Of a stretch of DNA of 64,000 nt, positions 21,742 through 33,761 are shown one piece after another. Both the position numbers and the translations under genes were made by a program. Origin of the DNA: Glandiceps talaboti. Lineage: Eukaryota; Hemichordata; Enteropneusta; Spengelidae. The number at the start of each line of letters is the position of its first letter. Within the stretch, counting starts at the first letter, position 1. The notes under the pieces are model-generated. The model was not told where the DNA came from, made no database searches, and saw nothing but the letters and a program-made list of their open reading frames with translations. The DNA lies in the NCBI RefSeq assembly GCF_964340395.1, contig NC_135568.1, positions 672,501-736,500 on the forward strand. Direction: 5' to 3'.

Positions 21742-24700
21742 GACGGTCGGACTTAAATACTATGTATATATAGAAATATAGAAATGTATGGATGAAAACA
21801 CACACATAAATTACACACTGACGCCTGAAACACCATTCAGAGAATCAAGACCCAAAGAGATTTCTTTATGAACTAATTTCTTGTCATGGTCACTGCTCTT
21901 TTATATAACCACTTTTGAAAGTGACTGGTTATTTGAATGAACAAAATCATAATTGTCTACCTTTAACTCAGTTTCTTTCTTTATCACAGCCGAGTCCTGT
22001 TCATATCTTTTTGTTTTGACTCTGACTTCACTCATAGCCTGAGTAAGATACACCGACTGCAAGGTAGAACTTGGTACTACCAGTAGTAAATCTACAGACT
22101 TAACTGATATGTATATCCCTTTATCACCTTCATTGCAGAATTCGTATCTTCTACATCCAATAGGACGACAACCTATATTGAAAAAGCAACATATTTCATG
22201 AGTCTATATTTTCTGAAAGAATGACCAGCTTACTGTATACATGTGATATACACACTGTGTAACACCAACGATTCAATAAAACAATTAAACAAGAGCTAAA
22301 ACAGGTAGGGTTTGCCTAAAGACTAGTGTAGCATATATTATATATTTACGGTCAAAGTTGATCATTTTGATCTAGGTTGTTGTTTTACTTGATAGATAGG
22401 GAACAGGAGGAACAATATTTGAGAATCTGCACGGGTTTTTTTTTACATTTTTATATTTTTACTTCTTTCTTCTACTTTACTCTTAGACCCTCCAAATGTT
22501 GGTGGATGGTCTATGCTTTACTCAAAAGACGATATTATAAACATGGAAGTATGCTAGTATAAACCACAGAATAGACTGTCGACAGTCACTCGCGCCTTTT
22601 TTTCCTACTTTTTATCTAAACTTAAGTCGTCGCCGCGCTCCGATCCGGCGCAATACTACTATAATTACATACTGATATCTAGGGCCGAAGGCCCGAGCAG
22701 CGCCGGGTCGGAGCGCGGCGACGACTTAAGTTCAGATATAAAAAGTAGGGAAAAAATAAAAGGCGCGAGCGACTGTCGACAGTCTAACCACAGAGAAGTA
22801 AGAAACTGTGCTATAAATCACGTGTTTGTTGTTTATGATTTTTTTTCCACTACTTTATGCCTCTTATCGTTATCTCTTATCTGCTAATTTGATGAGTGTA
22901 CACACACTGTACACTAATTGTCTTACGTAATCTCCTCTGGTGACTCATGCTTTTACTACCCTGTGGATTTACACCTTACTAATTATTGAATTTCAAGTTT
23001 AATTTTATCATAGACCCTACACGAAGAACTGAACATGGCCTTCGTGAATTAGCTGATAACAGACAAAGATAAGATATAAAATAGTGGGAATAAAATACAT
23101 TTGTCATTTATAGTATTGTCTTTATTTAGTAAATAAAAGAAGTAAAAACAGAAAAATATAACGAAAACTGTGCATATTTTCTCACACAAACTGTTCCTCC
23201 CCTTCCCTATGCGTTTACTAACACAACATGTTATTGAGGGGCTTGTACAATGTTGATAGTAAACAAACCTCTCCCCTCAATCTGGCAATTGTTTCAAGTT
23301 TTAGCTGTAATTGATCGGTGTATGTAAACTTTATAGAGTATTCATCTGATGAACACGGTACTAATATTGTCTAATTGTTTTACAAAAAACGAAAGTAAAT
23401 TTAATTTTTGATATTTCACTTACCCCGTACTGTTTCTTCACATCCTTTTTCGCAACAAGAACCACTTATCTCATTTCTAACCTCATTAAATAGATTAGTC
23501 TCGACTAATTCTCTCTGTTCCACGAAATCTGTGGAACTACGTGTTAACGATATCCTCTTTACGGCCTGTTTCGATCTCAACACCATAACTGTCTCGTAAT
23601 TGGTCGAGTAAGCCTCGTATAGAAGATTCAAATCATATTCCCAAAGAGTGTAGTGAACAGTAAATGTAAGGTTTACCTGAATGGAAGTTATGACACAAAA
23701 AAAGAACGTAGATTTCTCAGATACAGCGTATAATCAGTCCCAAATAGCGTGACATTACAAATTAATGTAGTTCGCATTGAAAGAATGTCCGTGCCTATCC
23801 CCTTTGTCACGTGCGTATAGTCCATCAGAATGCCAGGAACACAACACACTTCCGATAACATAGGAATGAAATAAATTGTATTTTTGTTATCCATGTCAGT
23901 TCTGTAGGAGAGTATACAGTAAGCAATATATTTCTTTGATACAAATATTGTTCATCATATTTTGTCGTAAAACAATGTGATCTCTTTGCGGCACAATTTG
24001 AACCCCTCCTCCTTGAAGTTTCGCCTAGTGAACGAAAACATTACTCCGAAGTCTAGAGTGGTGCATACAATGAATGATAAATTTCGGTGATGCAAGGAGG
24101 GGGGCAGGAATGGGGGGGGGAGGCAGGAATGGGGGAGGGGGTACACGCTGAAAATATTGCATACCATAGCTTAGAGGACAGAAATGAAATTCTGAGAGTT
24201 AAAATTCAAAGGATATCGGACACCTTATAAAACCCAGGGTTCTGATGACGTAAGACATCCAAACCTTGTATAGGCTCTCATTAATGATATGACAACAGAT
24301 GGAACCTTAGCAATAACATACAAGTTGAAATACCCAGAATCAGGCAACACAATCATCAGACCCGGGGCCGGGGGGGGGTTCCACTCCAGGGTTCCACTGG
24401 GCCCAACGAATATACAAATGACATGGCAATTCTCTCACCTCTTCCTGATCTTCAGTAAACACAGTAAGATTACTAATCAATACCGTCTGTGTTGTCGATG
24501 GAAATTTGACAAAGGTATAGTCAACTCCAATGAAGTGTCGACCCTGTGTGTACACTCGATCAGTGTAAACCTTTCCTGTAGACCGTTGTTTTCTGAAACC
24601 ATACTGAAATGACAGAGACATAAATTAATAATTAGCCGAGACCCATTAGGAAACATGGAGACTTTAGAAAGTTGACTTGCTGGCTACAAATAAAAAATAT

Positions 24701-24814
24701 CCCCTTTCATTAGAAAAGGGTACGTCCCAGTGAGTACACAAGTTACTTGATATCATTTACAACATATTACATGTAAACTACTAGACTCTTTCTCTTTTCC
24801 TTCTGTCTGTCTGT

Positions 24815-24902
<88 letters not shown>

Positions 24903-25064
24903 AACTTTCTCTCTCTCCCTTTTAAAAGACTGAGTCTGTCGACCTCTGTAAATAGTTCTGGCTCTGAATACCCCCTCCCTGTTTCTCTTCGTTTGTATGT
25001 GTGCACGTCTTACGTTCTGCCCAGCTTTCTTTGTCGGTCTCAGTGTGTTTTATATGTGCATGTT

Positions 25065-25134
<70 letters not shown>

Positions 25135-26822
25135 CGCGTGTGTCTGTCTGTCTGTGTTTGCCTGACACCCGACCTCTCTCTCTGTATCAATATAGTACAT
25201 GTATAAGTATTTATACCACATGTAACTGTATGTGTATGAAAAAATATTGTAATAAATAAGCATAATACATGTATGTTGCATTTAATTCTTGCATGGTTAA
25301 CGATACACCTTGACCTTTGACCTAGGAGAGGAGTTCGGGAAACACGTGTGTCGTTATGAATAAGAATGTAAACGAACACATGAAAGTAAGGACAAAATGA
25401 TATAAATAGTCGTGCTATTATTAAAACAGTTTGGTAATCCTTGCAAAAATTCAAATCAATAAATCCTGGTACATGTATTATCAAAGTAAAATGCCAGGCT
25501 GCTGTATACTAAGTGAAAGCCGATAAATTAATATTAATTCTATACCTTGTATTCTGCTAAATCTAAAAACTAATTCGGTATACTATAAAATAAAGTTACT
25601 ATATATGCAAATTAGTCTTCGTCTGATTGACTGGACAAATCTGTGCACCTGTCTATCATTCTCTCTTTGTTCACTGTTTTATGACCACATTTCAGGTTGA
25701 TCAGATAACGTCTGAGTGCTGGCTGACTGACACCAGTCCTTTAGGAAGCTACTAGTACTAGTAACTGGGGAAAAGAAAAGAAAACAGTTGACCACATTTT
25801 CCCAAAATTTGAAATGAATAACAAATTCAAAACATTTGTAGGTTATGAGACAAAAAATCTCCCTATCTAGGGACTGGTACTAGTCTAATTGCTTCTGTAT
25901 TAAAAGTAAGTGTGAGTGTATATTGTGTGATAGTATGTTGATATTTTATACACTGTTAGACTAGTCGATTACATTCTGTGTCACTTAAAAGCCTTAACAT
26001 CAGAAATAACAATATAAAAATGTATTATAAATATGACTTATGTTGTTCCATTCATCATTAGTGGTCATTATTACTGCAACGGTGCAAACCACAGTCACTT
26101 GTGAACTAATATTCCATTCCAGGATGGTGATATTCTACTCTAGGATGATCATAATACAAAATAATGACGTTATTATATTTACGATATCTAAAAAATACTG
26201 TCACTGGTGACTATTTCGGATAAGAGAGAAGTTGGGAAACAGTCACTGGTGACAGTATTTTTTAGATATCGTAAATACCTCATTATTTTGTATTATGATT
26301 ATCCTAGACTAGAATATCAACATCCTGGAATGAAATTTAGTTCACAAGTGACTGTGCTGCGAACGCCTTTCACATGTTAGTTGCATGCATTTCAAATTCA
26401 ATTCAATGCAATGTGTTTTTACAATGTCACCTTTCAGTCACTGAGGCACAGACGTGAAACTGATATGTAGAATATCTGTCTGAGAACACGTTGGTTGTAC
26501 CATAGAACACGTTGGTTGTACTATAGACTCTCTCTCCACCAATGGTGTTGTACACAGAGTGCAACTTTTTTACGGTAAACGTATCATTTACATTAGCATG
26601 AACATTATCGAGTAGAACAAAAAAGTCAAATCTGTCTCGTAAAACAAACATATGTGAAACGTATGCAACCATTGTAGCCATTTTAGTTTCTAAGTATAGT
26701 CGAAACGATAACATAATACCTGATGCGACAGATATGGATATATATGTGACATAATATAATACAGTTTCCACAGTACGGGCATATTTTACAGTACTGGTAT
26801 TTTTTTTTTTCATTTTCATTCT

Positions 26823-26862
<40 letters not shown>

Positions 26863-28148
26863 TTTGTTTGTTTGTTTGTTTGTTTGTTTGTTTGTTTGTT
26901 TGTTTATTTGTTTGTTTGTTTATCTATTTATTTATTTTTATTTTATTCATTTTAAAATGTTTATTTTTTGAAGAAAAAAATATTACTAAGTAAGTCATAT
27001 GTATTACTCGGACGCATACGAGAGAGCGAGAGAAAATACATGTACATATGGTATTTATACTGTATAGGACACTCGGTGACTTGCGCTTGCGCGTGACGTC
27101 ATCAACGATTTACAAGCCCGCACACACAACGTCGAGTTATATGACATCTGTTCTTGTCATCGCGGATTCCCTGTTTGTCATGGAAACAGGATTATGTATA
27201 TTGACAATGGGCTTGATACGTAGCAGTGTGCTAATTAATTTGTGTGACGTCACTGTTCAAGCATTTTACGATGTATTCAGTTCAATCACATAGGTTGTGC
27301 ATAGATTATACACTAAGTCTTATAGACGCGTACTTTGCAGAGAGAAGGACCCAGAAGTGTATGGTAAAACTAAACGTTAGACGACAAAGTTCGTAAATGG
27401 TCATTTTCAGTGTGTTTTATGTTTGTTGAAAGAACAGATGTATGTTCCATAAAGTAATGAGATGTATATGATAGCACGCCTTGTAACCCGAGGGCATCGT
27501 ACATTGTTCTAATTTTAGAAGCGTTTGTTCGTACAAAATAACCCGCGCTTTTAATACACTAAAAATTACTACGACTATTTAACGTTCTAGTAAAACAACA
27601 AACACCAATTTCTTCCAAATATACAAAACTTCACAAAATTAATGTCACTATCCTGAAGATAGACTGCACAATCTTCCTCATTTTGCACGTTGTCAAAATA
27701 AATCACTCAATGTTAGCTTGTAGTACATTTGATGACGACCAACGCCCATCGATCGTACTGTGTTACAAATACATCGAATTGTGTCTAGTAAAGTCTAATG
27801 GCATTATTAAGCAAAATTGGTCATGCATGACATGTAAATTAGAAGGAATGTCAGACAGTATACTAGTATTGAAATATGTAAATAACAACGTATTTTAAAT
27901 ACCATTATTCGTTGTTAATATATTTATTAAGATTTGTATTTATATATTCATATACATATCTATAACTTACATTCTACGCTCAACAGAAGGCTAAATCGAT
28001 TGCAACTTTCTTATAAACCAGTCAAACATAAACACTTTCTACTTACCTCGTAATAGTCAATGTACCCAAAACTCAGTGGTAGTAAAGTCACAATCAATAG
28101 AACCACCAATAACGCCAGAACGGCAATAGCTTTCACCCAAACCTCCAT
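21125..28148 (-). CDS. SPFH/band-7 domain (prohibitin-like) membrane protein, complete, 5 exons
   Basis: Exons 28047-28148, 24439-24603, 23424-23676, 21961-22172 and 21125-21454 have GT/AG junctions and compatible phases (0, 0, 1, 0). They total 1062 nt, 353 residues. Residues 6-28 form one hydrophobic helix (AIAVLALLVVLLIVTLLPL), followed by GYIDYYE, the usual entry into an SPFH domain. The SPFH signature follows as RVYTQGRHFIGVDYTFVKFP and VFTEDQEE. Exon 4 gives ISVKSVDLLLVVPSSTLQ, then a charged helix. Exon 5 gives an Ala/Glu-rich coiled segment (NEAEEIMSSSNAEAFLIREQ) and EHKTSFIYLRTLR. Related proteins scaffold membrane microdomains or assemble as rings; the substrate or partner here is unknown. 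ATG at 28148 was chosen because the hydrophobic anchor follows directly. Exon 3 contains an unusual SCCEKGCEE, and exon 4 opens with another Cys-rich stretch. Confidence 0.9.
21542..21740. repeat. (GA)n/(GGGA)n microsatellite in the last intron of the SPFH gene
   Basis: A pure purine tract of nearly 200 nt on the plus strand, in the 21455-21960 intron. Homopurine-homopyrimidine tracts of this length can form triplex (H-DNA). There is no coding content. Confidence 0.97.
22571..22785. mobile_element. GC-rich MITE with long terminal inverted repeats and 9-bp target duplication
   Basis: The element of about 215 bp begins and ends with the self-palindromic GACTGTCGACAGTC (22574-22587 and 22771-22784). 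Arms of about 80 bp include a shared aacttaagtcgtcgccgcgc segment read on opposite strands. AACCACAGA occurs immediately outside both ends (22562-22570, 22786-22794), as expected of a 9-bp target-site duplication. Long TIRs with 9-bp duplications are typical of Mutator-like elements. It lies in the intron between SPFH exons 3 and 4 and is far more GC-rich than its surroundings. Confidence 0.8.
24806..24902. repeat. (CTGC)n/(CTGT)n microsatellite
   Basis: A pure tetranucleotide tract in the first intron of the SPFH gene, switching from CTGC to CTGT units. Confidence 0.97.
25066..25160. repeat. (TG)n microsatellite
   Basis: A long TG tract with minor CG and TC interruptions in the first intron of the SPFH gene. 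It may adopt Z-DNA. Confidence 0.97.
26091..26356. mobile_element. foldback (long inverted repeat) element
   Basis: The left arm (26091-26211) starts acagtcacttgtgaactaat and ends cactggtgac. The right arm (26242-26356) is its near-exact reverse complement, leaving a loop of about 30 nt. The outer ends read CACAGTCACTTGTGAACT inward from both sides. No coding sequence is present. It is a foldback MITE in the first SPFH intron; I could not define a target-site duplication with confidence. Confidence 0.85.
26820..26945. repeat. (TTTA)n/(TTTG)n microsatellite
   Basis: A tetranucleotide tract that switches from TTTA to TTTG and back, in the first intron of the SPFH gene. The remainder of 26946-28046 holds no feature I recognise. 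Confidence 0.95.
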
Positions 28149-28699
28149 CCTTCCTGTATGCGTCTGTATATTCCCGTAAATATGCGATACAAATATCGCT
28201 TGTAAGTCATTTACCCTTTGGCTACTGGTGTCACATAAATTTGCAGGGTATACCACAGAATAGGTACACACGTACACCAGCTGTATAATCACACCGCTGC
28301 AGTAGATCTAGTCTGACGATTTCAAATATTCGACGTGACTAGCGTTGAAAGAAATTAAAGTTGAATCTGTTCTCCGGTTAATTGGAAAGAGGAGAGTCAG
28401 TATAATACGTGCATGTATTCTATTCATTTATATATTGAAGTTTGATCAAATCTGACCGTTTAATTAATTGACAGACCAATAGATTTTATGAGACATGTTA
28501 AGCAGATAACAGATTAGCTCATCTGCGTACAGACTCCATTCATACATGGATTAAAACTTGATATGAGCAAGTAATTGATTACAATACAACATAGACCCTC
28601 CACCCAGGTGGATGGTCTATGATTACAAGAAGCTAAGATGTGACACACGAATCGGACACCAGCCATTCGACTAAATATTGCCGCGTACACTGAACAGTT

Positions 28700-29850
28700 A
28701 TATATTATCTTATACAGTGGTTTACTTGGTTCTGATGATGCATACAAGCATGAATTGAGATTAAATTAAGCTGTTGCATATCCAATGTGCACTAAAAAGA
28801 ATTGAACAAAAGTTTACGACCATTGGAGTGGGCTGAGCAGTCATTGGGCCATCAAAAGTCTGAAAGTCTTGAAATGTTTTGCTCTTTTTTTGTTCGGGGA
28901 TTTTTTGGAACCAAATTAAACTTCAGGAGAAGTCATTTACCAAGGGCACATCCGCAAAATATCTTTCAGCTTTGACACAACAAAATACACTTCCAGATAT
29001 TATGTAATGCATAGCATAATCAATTCTGGTATTTTATTACCATATTCAAGTATTGTAAGACTTTAAATTATGTCTATGGTTTGATATTTATGCCTCTAAA
29101 TGGCCTCCTACACTGTCTTTTTCCCCATTTTTTTCACCCTTGGAGTTGTCTCCTTCTAATCAGTAGCAATCAAGATGAAAATTGTCTTTCTCCAAAAACA
29201 AGATGGAAGGTGGCTGGCTAAGTACCTCCCTGTATAGGTTAGAGCTAATTAGAGACATCTCCTTATGTATGTGAAATCCACATCCTGTGACGTAAAGTCA
29301 TCTCCTTCGGAGCATTATTGTAGTTGGCTATCACTAAAAAATATTTTTTATGCATCATTGTACCATATGATTTTATATCTCCACTGTAGTGTAGGTGACA
29401 GAAGGGGTGGCTAAAATAATGCTTGAGTTTCATTTGGCGGGGCTTAACATTTTTTAAGAAGAGAGGGTGAGAGGAACTACCGTAAATTGTGTACATTTCC
29501 TCACTGTAGCTATGTAGACAAATTGCATGAGATAGTATCAAGATGACTGAATGAATTCTATCTAAACTCGACCTGAAATATTTTGCTATCATTATATATG
29601 GTTTGTATTACCCTTGTCAAGCATTGTGAAAAAATGAAATCGACCTACCTACCCAATGTGATGGGTTAGGTTACCCGTTAACCAGCATTTTTTTTTTCTG
29701 GCCTTACATATGATATTTAATTGCATATGCTAAAATGGACATTATGTAAATTACATGCAAATGTAATTAGCACCTTTCTAAATTTAAAATGCATGATTGC
29801 ACCAAGACAAAGTTCTGCCCCCTGGCAATTTGGTCAGGCTACGGCCCTGA
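28700..29850. mobile_element. partial copy (right-hand half) of the transposon at 33762-36040
   Basis: Co-linear and highly similar to 34891-36039 over about 1.15 kb. It begins with the shared atcttatacagtggtttact and ends with the shared ggtcaggctacggccctg. Differences are scattered substitutions and small indels. The left half and left terminus of the longer element are missing here, so this is a 5'-truncated or internally deleted copy. No intact transposase frame is seen. Confidence 0.88.
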
Positions 29851-29921
29851 GGTCTGGTTTGCGAGAATGCCTTAGTATCATTTGAGTTAATCTTAGAATT
29901 CACGCTTGCATTGTAGATAGG

Positions 29922-30085
29922 TTATCTGTCTGTCTGTCTGTCTGTATGTATGTATGTATGTATGTATGTATGTATGTATGTATGTATGTATGTATGTATG
30001 TATGTCTGTCTGTCTGTCTGTCTGTATGTCTGTATGTATGTATGTCTGTCCCCGCGCCCGTCTGTCTGTCGATGTCTGTCTAGCC
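29922..30085. repeat. (TGTA)n/(TGTC)n microsatellite
   Basis: Long tetranucleotide tract. The Met-Tyr-Val-Cys frames across it are artefacts of the repeat. Confidence 0.96.
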
Positions 30086-30582
30086 GTCCATGTGTTTCTT
30101 TGTGTGTCTTGTTTTTCTATTATAGTTGCAATCCCTAGATATCATTACGTTCTTGTTAAATGTCCATGACTTGTTGATCCTAAAATCATACAAATTGTCT
30201 ATGTCATTGATCCTATAATCATATTGCGACACACATTTTCATTAAAGACTAACTCAAACCATAACAAAAAGTTTTGACAAAGTTATCCAAACCAAAATTG
30301 AAGAGATTCGACTTTCTGACACGTACACGTACTGACCTTTTCCTTTGGAAATTAGTTTTTCCTTGGTGGATAATGTATGTTCAAAAGAGACGCACTCTGT
30401 CTCTCGCTTCCAATAAGGATGTCCATCTTCCACTTTTCCACGGTGACATTTCCGCAATATGTACATAATTGCAGATGATTGTACTCCAATCTCTGATTTG
30501 AGAAAATGGTTTTAAAAAATCGCTATTAATATTAGTATTCTTATGACAATTATTGAACGGCGTATAGATCACATATACATGG

Positions 30583-30584
30583 AC

Positions 30585-30678
<94 letters not shown>
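30583..30678. repeat. (CAGA)n(CA)n microsatellite
   Basis: Tetranucleotide then dinucleotide tract directly to the left of the copied aminopeptidase exon 1 boundary. Confidence 0.96.
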
Positions 30679-30679
<1 letters not shown>

Positions 30680-30731
30680 GGGCGATGCCAATAGCACTAC
30701 TGAACCTCAGTTCAGTTGTGCTTTAAAAAAA

Positions 30732-30889
30732 ATGAGTAAGCATATTTTGCAAGTACGGTGACACTGTTGATTCCCGATGTACAATATGTTCAACTGAGCA
30801 TGTGAAAACCACGTGCTGTTTTTTAATTAACTGTTTTAACATACCTCGACCGAAATCCCTTCGCTACCGGTGAAAGTGAACGCCTTCAA

Positions 30890-30893
<4 letters not shown>
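30732..30893 (-). pseudogene. displaced copy of the aminopeptidase exon 1/intron 1 boundary
   Basis: About 160 bp closely matches 18588-18736, the end of exon 1 and the start of intron 1 of the aminopeptidase gene. The coding part reads [17 protein letters not shown]; the parent has V where the copy has G. The splice donor (gtatg) is retained. The match is cut at its coding end by a (CA)n tract, and it lies 12 kb upstream of the parent in the same orientation. It has no start codon and is too short to work as a gene. Confidence 0.9.
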
Positions 30894-31092
<199 letters not shown>

Positions 31093-31235
31093 GAACCAAG
31101 TTTGGAAACATGCTTGTGGAAGCGAAAAAAATCCCAAAATGCTTTATTTTGCTCTTTGGAGGGTAATGTGATATAATTTGTTTTGTGGTTATAAAATGTG
31201 TTATTAAATTGGTAAATGAATGTTTTCATTTAATC

Positions 31236-31470
31236 ATATATGTTGTGAGGTATATACTATACATTGTGCGTGGTGTATATATGTTGTGATGTATATACTG
31301 TACATTGTGCGTGGTATATATATGTTGTGAGGTATATACTGTACATTGTGCGTGGTGTATATATGTTGTGATGTATATACTGTACATTGTGCGTGGTATA
31401 TATATGTTGTGAGGTATATACTGTACATTGTGCGTGGTGTATATATGCTGTGATGTATGTATTATGTGTG
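31236..31470. repeat. 41-bp minisatellite with alternating variants
   Basis: About 5-6 copies containing tatatactgtacattgtgcg. Units alternate between ggtgtatatatgttgtgatg and ggtatatatatgttgtgagg, so the higher-order period is about 82 bp. Confidence 0.85.
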
Positions 31471-32081
31471 TGATGTTTAAGGTGTTGACTTCTTTCTGTG
31501 GTCTTTCAATAATGATTTATAGTTTATAATGACTAACTTATCCTACCTTTAAACTTTCCCGCCATATGTTCATATCGTCCAAATATCCACTCTTTATTAG
31601 TGATTGATTGGAGTGGGACTGTGTCCAAAACTCCATTGCTCCGACTCACGGCTTAAAAAAATATAATTTAAACAGAATTTAGTCTAGGTTGCTCATAAAG
31701 CCCGTGCAGTCTTTTTGAGTTGTTTTCAGAACAAAATGGTACTCTGATAGTATTTTAGAAACTGGCTATTAACATCGAAAGGTACGTTTTCGTAAAAAAG
31801 TCTTTCAATTTTACACTGGGGAAATACAGTATAAGGGGACATTTTGGTTTCGATGAAGTTTGAACCCTAAGAAGATCCAGTTCAGTCAATTTTTTTCTGA
31901 ACACGAGAATCTCACGAAACACTACAAATCGTCATTTTCGTTGTCCTGGGTCATAATCGTCACGACATGTTGATAAAATTGATGACGGTAAATTGATATT
32001 TCCATCGTTTTTTTCTCTACTCATAGTTTAGAATGACTGTCACATGACTGTCATAATGTATAATTATCTACAATTACAGAT

Positions 32082-32222
32082 AATGCAGGGCGGAAATGTC
32101 ACCGTGGATAAGTGCAATATGTACATCCTGAGAGGAAGAGATGGTGTCAATTTAAAATACATTATACCCACTGAGCCGAGAAAAACATTCATTTCTAACA
32201 GAAAAGGTCAGTGTATACGTCA
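32082..32222 (+). other. exon-like open segment, unassigned
   Basis: An open frame follows an acceptor-like caattacag and ends before a donor-like gtaagt (after cgtca). It encodes GGNVTVDKCNMYILRGRDGV and a Lys/Arg-rich tail. I recognise no family and cannot link it in frame to the downstream GPCR exons. It could be an exon of an unseen plus-strand gene or chance. Confidence 0.18.
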
Positions 32223-32350
32223 GTAAGTCGATTTCATCATTTTATTTTTATTTTGGATAACTTTAGCTAAACCTGTGATAAAGTTTTCGTTAATAGTTAC
32301 TTATGGATTTGTATGTGTGTATGATAAACGTAACGAGTGACAACTCGATA

Positions 32351-32455
32351 CATACATACATACATACATACATACATACATACATACATACATACATACA
32401 TACATACATACGTACATACGTACATACGTGCGTACGTACGTACGTGAGTACAAAC

Positions 32456-32518
<63 letters not shown>

Positions 32519-32550
32519 TACATACATACAGACAGACAGACAGACAGACA
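32351..32550. repeat. (CATA)n, (CGTA)n and (CAGA)n microsatellite
   Basis: Three consecutive tetranucleotide tracts with junction variants. There is no coding content. Confidence 0.96.
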
Positions 32551-33081
32551 GTTTAAATGTTTGAAGCAACACTTGTGTTTTCAAAACAAACACTATTTTC
32601 TTCTATGAACAGCCGTGTTATGGAGACTTTATAAATTCATGGCACTCAAATATCGAAATAAAATCAACATGGTGGCCACAATAACTTTTGCAAATTACTG
32701 AGAAATAGAGAATTTCTGTACCACAATTCATAAACATAGTATTTTCTACCATTCTTTGGTAAACTATCATGTGAAAATTGATTATGTCAATATGTAGTTG
32801 ATTTTGTTTGTTTCCGTGTCTGCAAGTCACGACCTTATATCCAAAGATAATAGACTGTGAACCTTGAACATAATCAAAGGCCAGAATCGTGATGAAACAT
32901 CTTTAGCTTTAGATATGTAATATCTCATGAGTAACATATTACTTTCTTTTCACACTTTCATATTGTATTACGTTTTTCACACCCAGCTTTCGTTTGCACA
33001 AATTCTTACTGTTCTTCTCACATTGGTTGCCCTGGCGATACTCTATTTGTACGTAATAATGTAATCATGTAATAATGTTGT

Positions 33082-33292
33082 TTTTTTATACAGCGCTTCC
33101 CACTCAGTGGTCAAAGCGCTTTTACAATTATTATCCCTGGCATGGCATGGGGCTCGAACCTGCAACCTCAGTGCATATTCCAAGCCAGACACTCTAACCA
33201 TTCAACCATCATATACTCCACAACCTGCAACCTGCATAGATTCCAAGCCGGACACTCCTAGCCATTCACCCATCATGACCACACTACGTGTG
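33082..33292 (-). mobile_element. tRNA-derived SINE-like element with duplicated head
   Basis: Read on the minus strand, the element has an A box (TGGTTGAATGG within TGGTTGAATGGTTAGAGTG) and, about 35 nt on, a B box (GGTTCGAGCC). A body with AAAGCGCTTTGACCACTGAG and a tail near GCGCTGTATAAAAAAAC follow. Upstream of the complete head is a second, more diverged head (GGGTGAATGGCTAGGAGTG), giving a dimer spaced about 65 bp. The A-box/B-box arrangement is that of tRNA-derived SINEs. Several invertebrate SINE/LINE tails share GCGCTATATAAA-like ends. I do not name the family. Confidence 0.7.
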
Positions 33293-33761
33293 TATTAAAT
33301 GTCTATTTTATCTATCAGTAGTATACAAACTTGTACGTCTTGTCATCTATTATCCACGTCTATGTGATTAACCACACGAATGTCTATCAGTCAACGTGTT
33401 TTCAGGTACATGTATCCACGTCTATGTGATTAACCACACGAATGTCTATCAGTCAACGTGTTTTCAGGTACATGTACCCAAAATCAACCAAGATATTTAC
33501 GAAATATACATTTTAATGTTTATGGTATTGGTCACTAGTACTTTGATTGAGTTCTCTCACATCTTAAGTAAAAATCAGTTAGGAGAAAAATTGGTTTGTA
33601 ATTCGCGTTCTTCTTTGCCACGTGCACACACGTGTTACCGATGACAGAATCTAACTTTTTGATATTCGCAAGGTTTTGACGTGACACGAGGTCACAGTGA
33701 TCTATCAGCTGTCACGTGTTAATAATTAGAACAATATATGTGTATTTCACGAATTATTATC

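Noticed and set aside
21506-21805. Arg/Glu and Ser/Leu repeat frames
   Set aside because: (GA)n microsatellite in the last SPFH intron.
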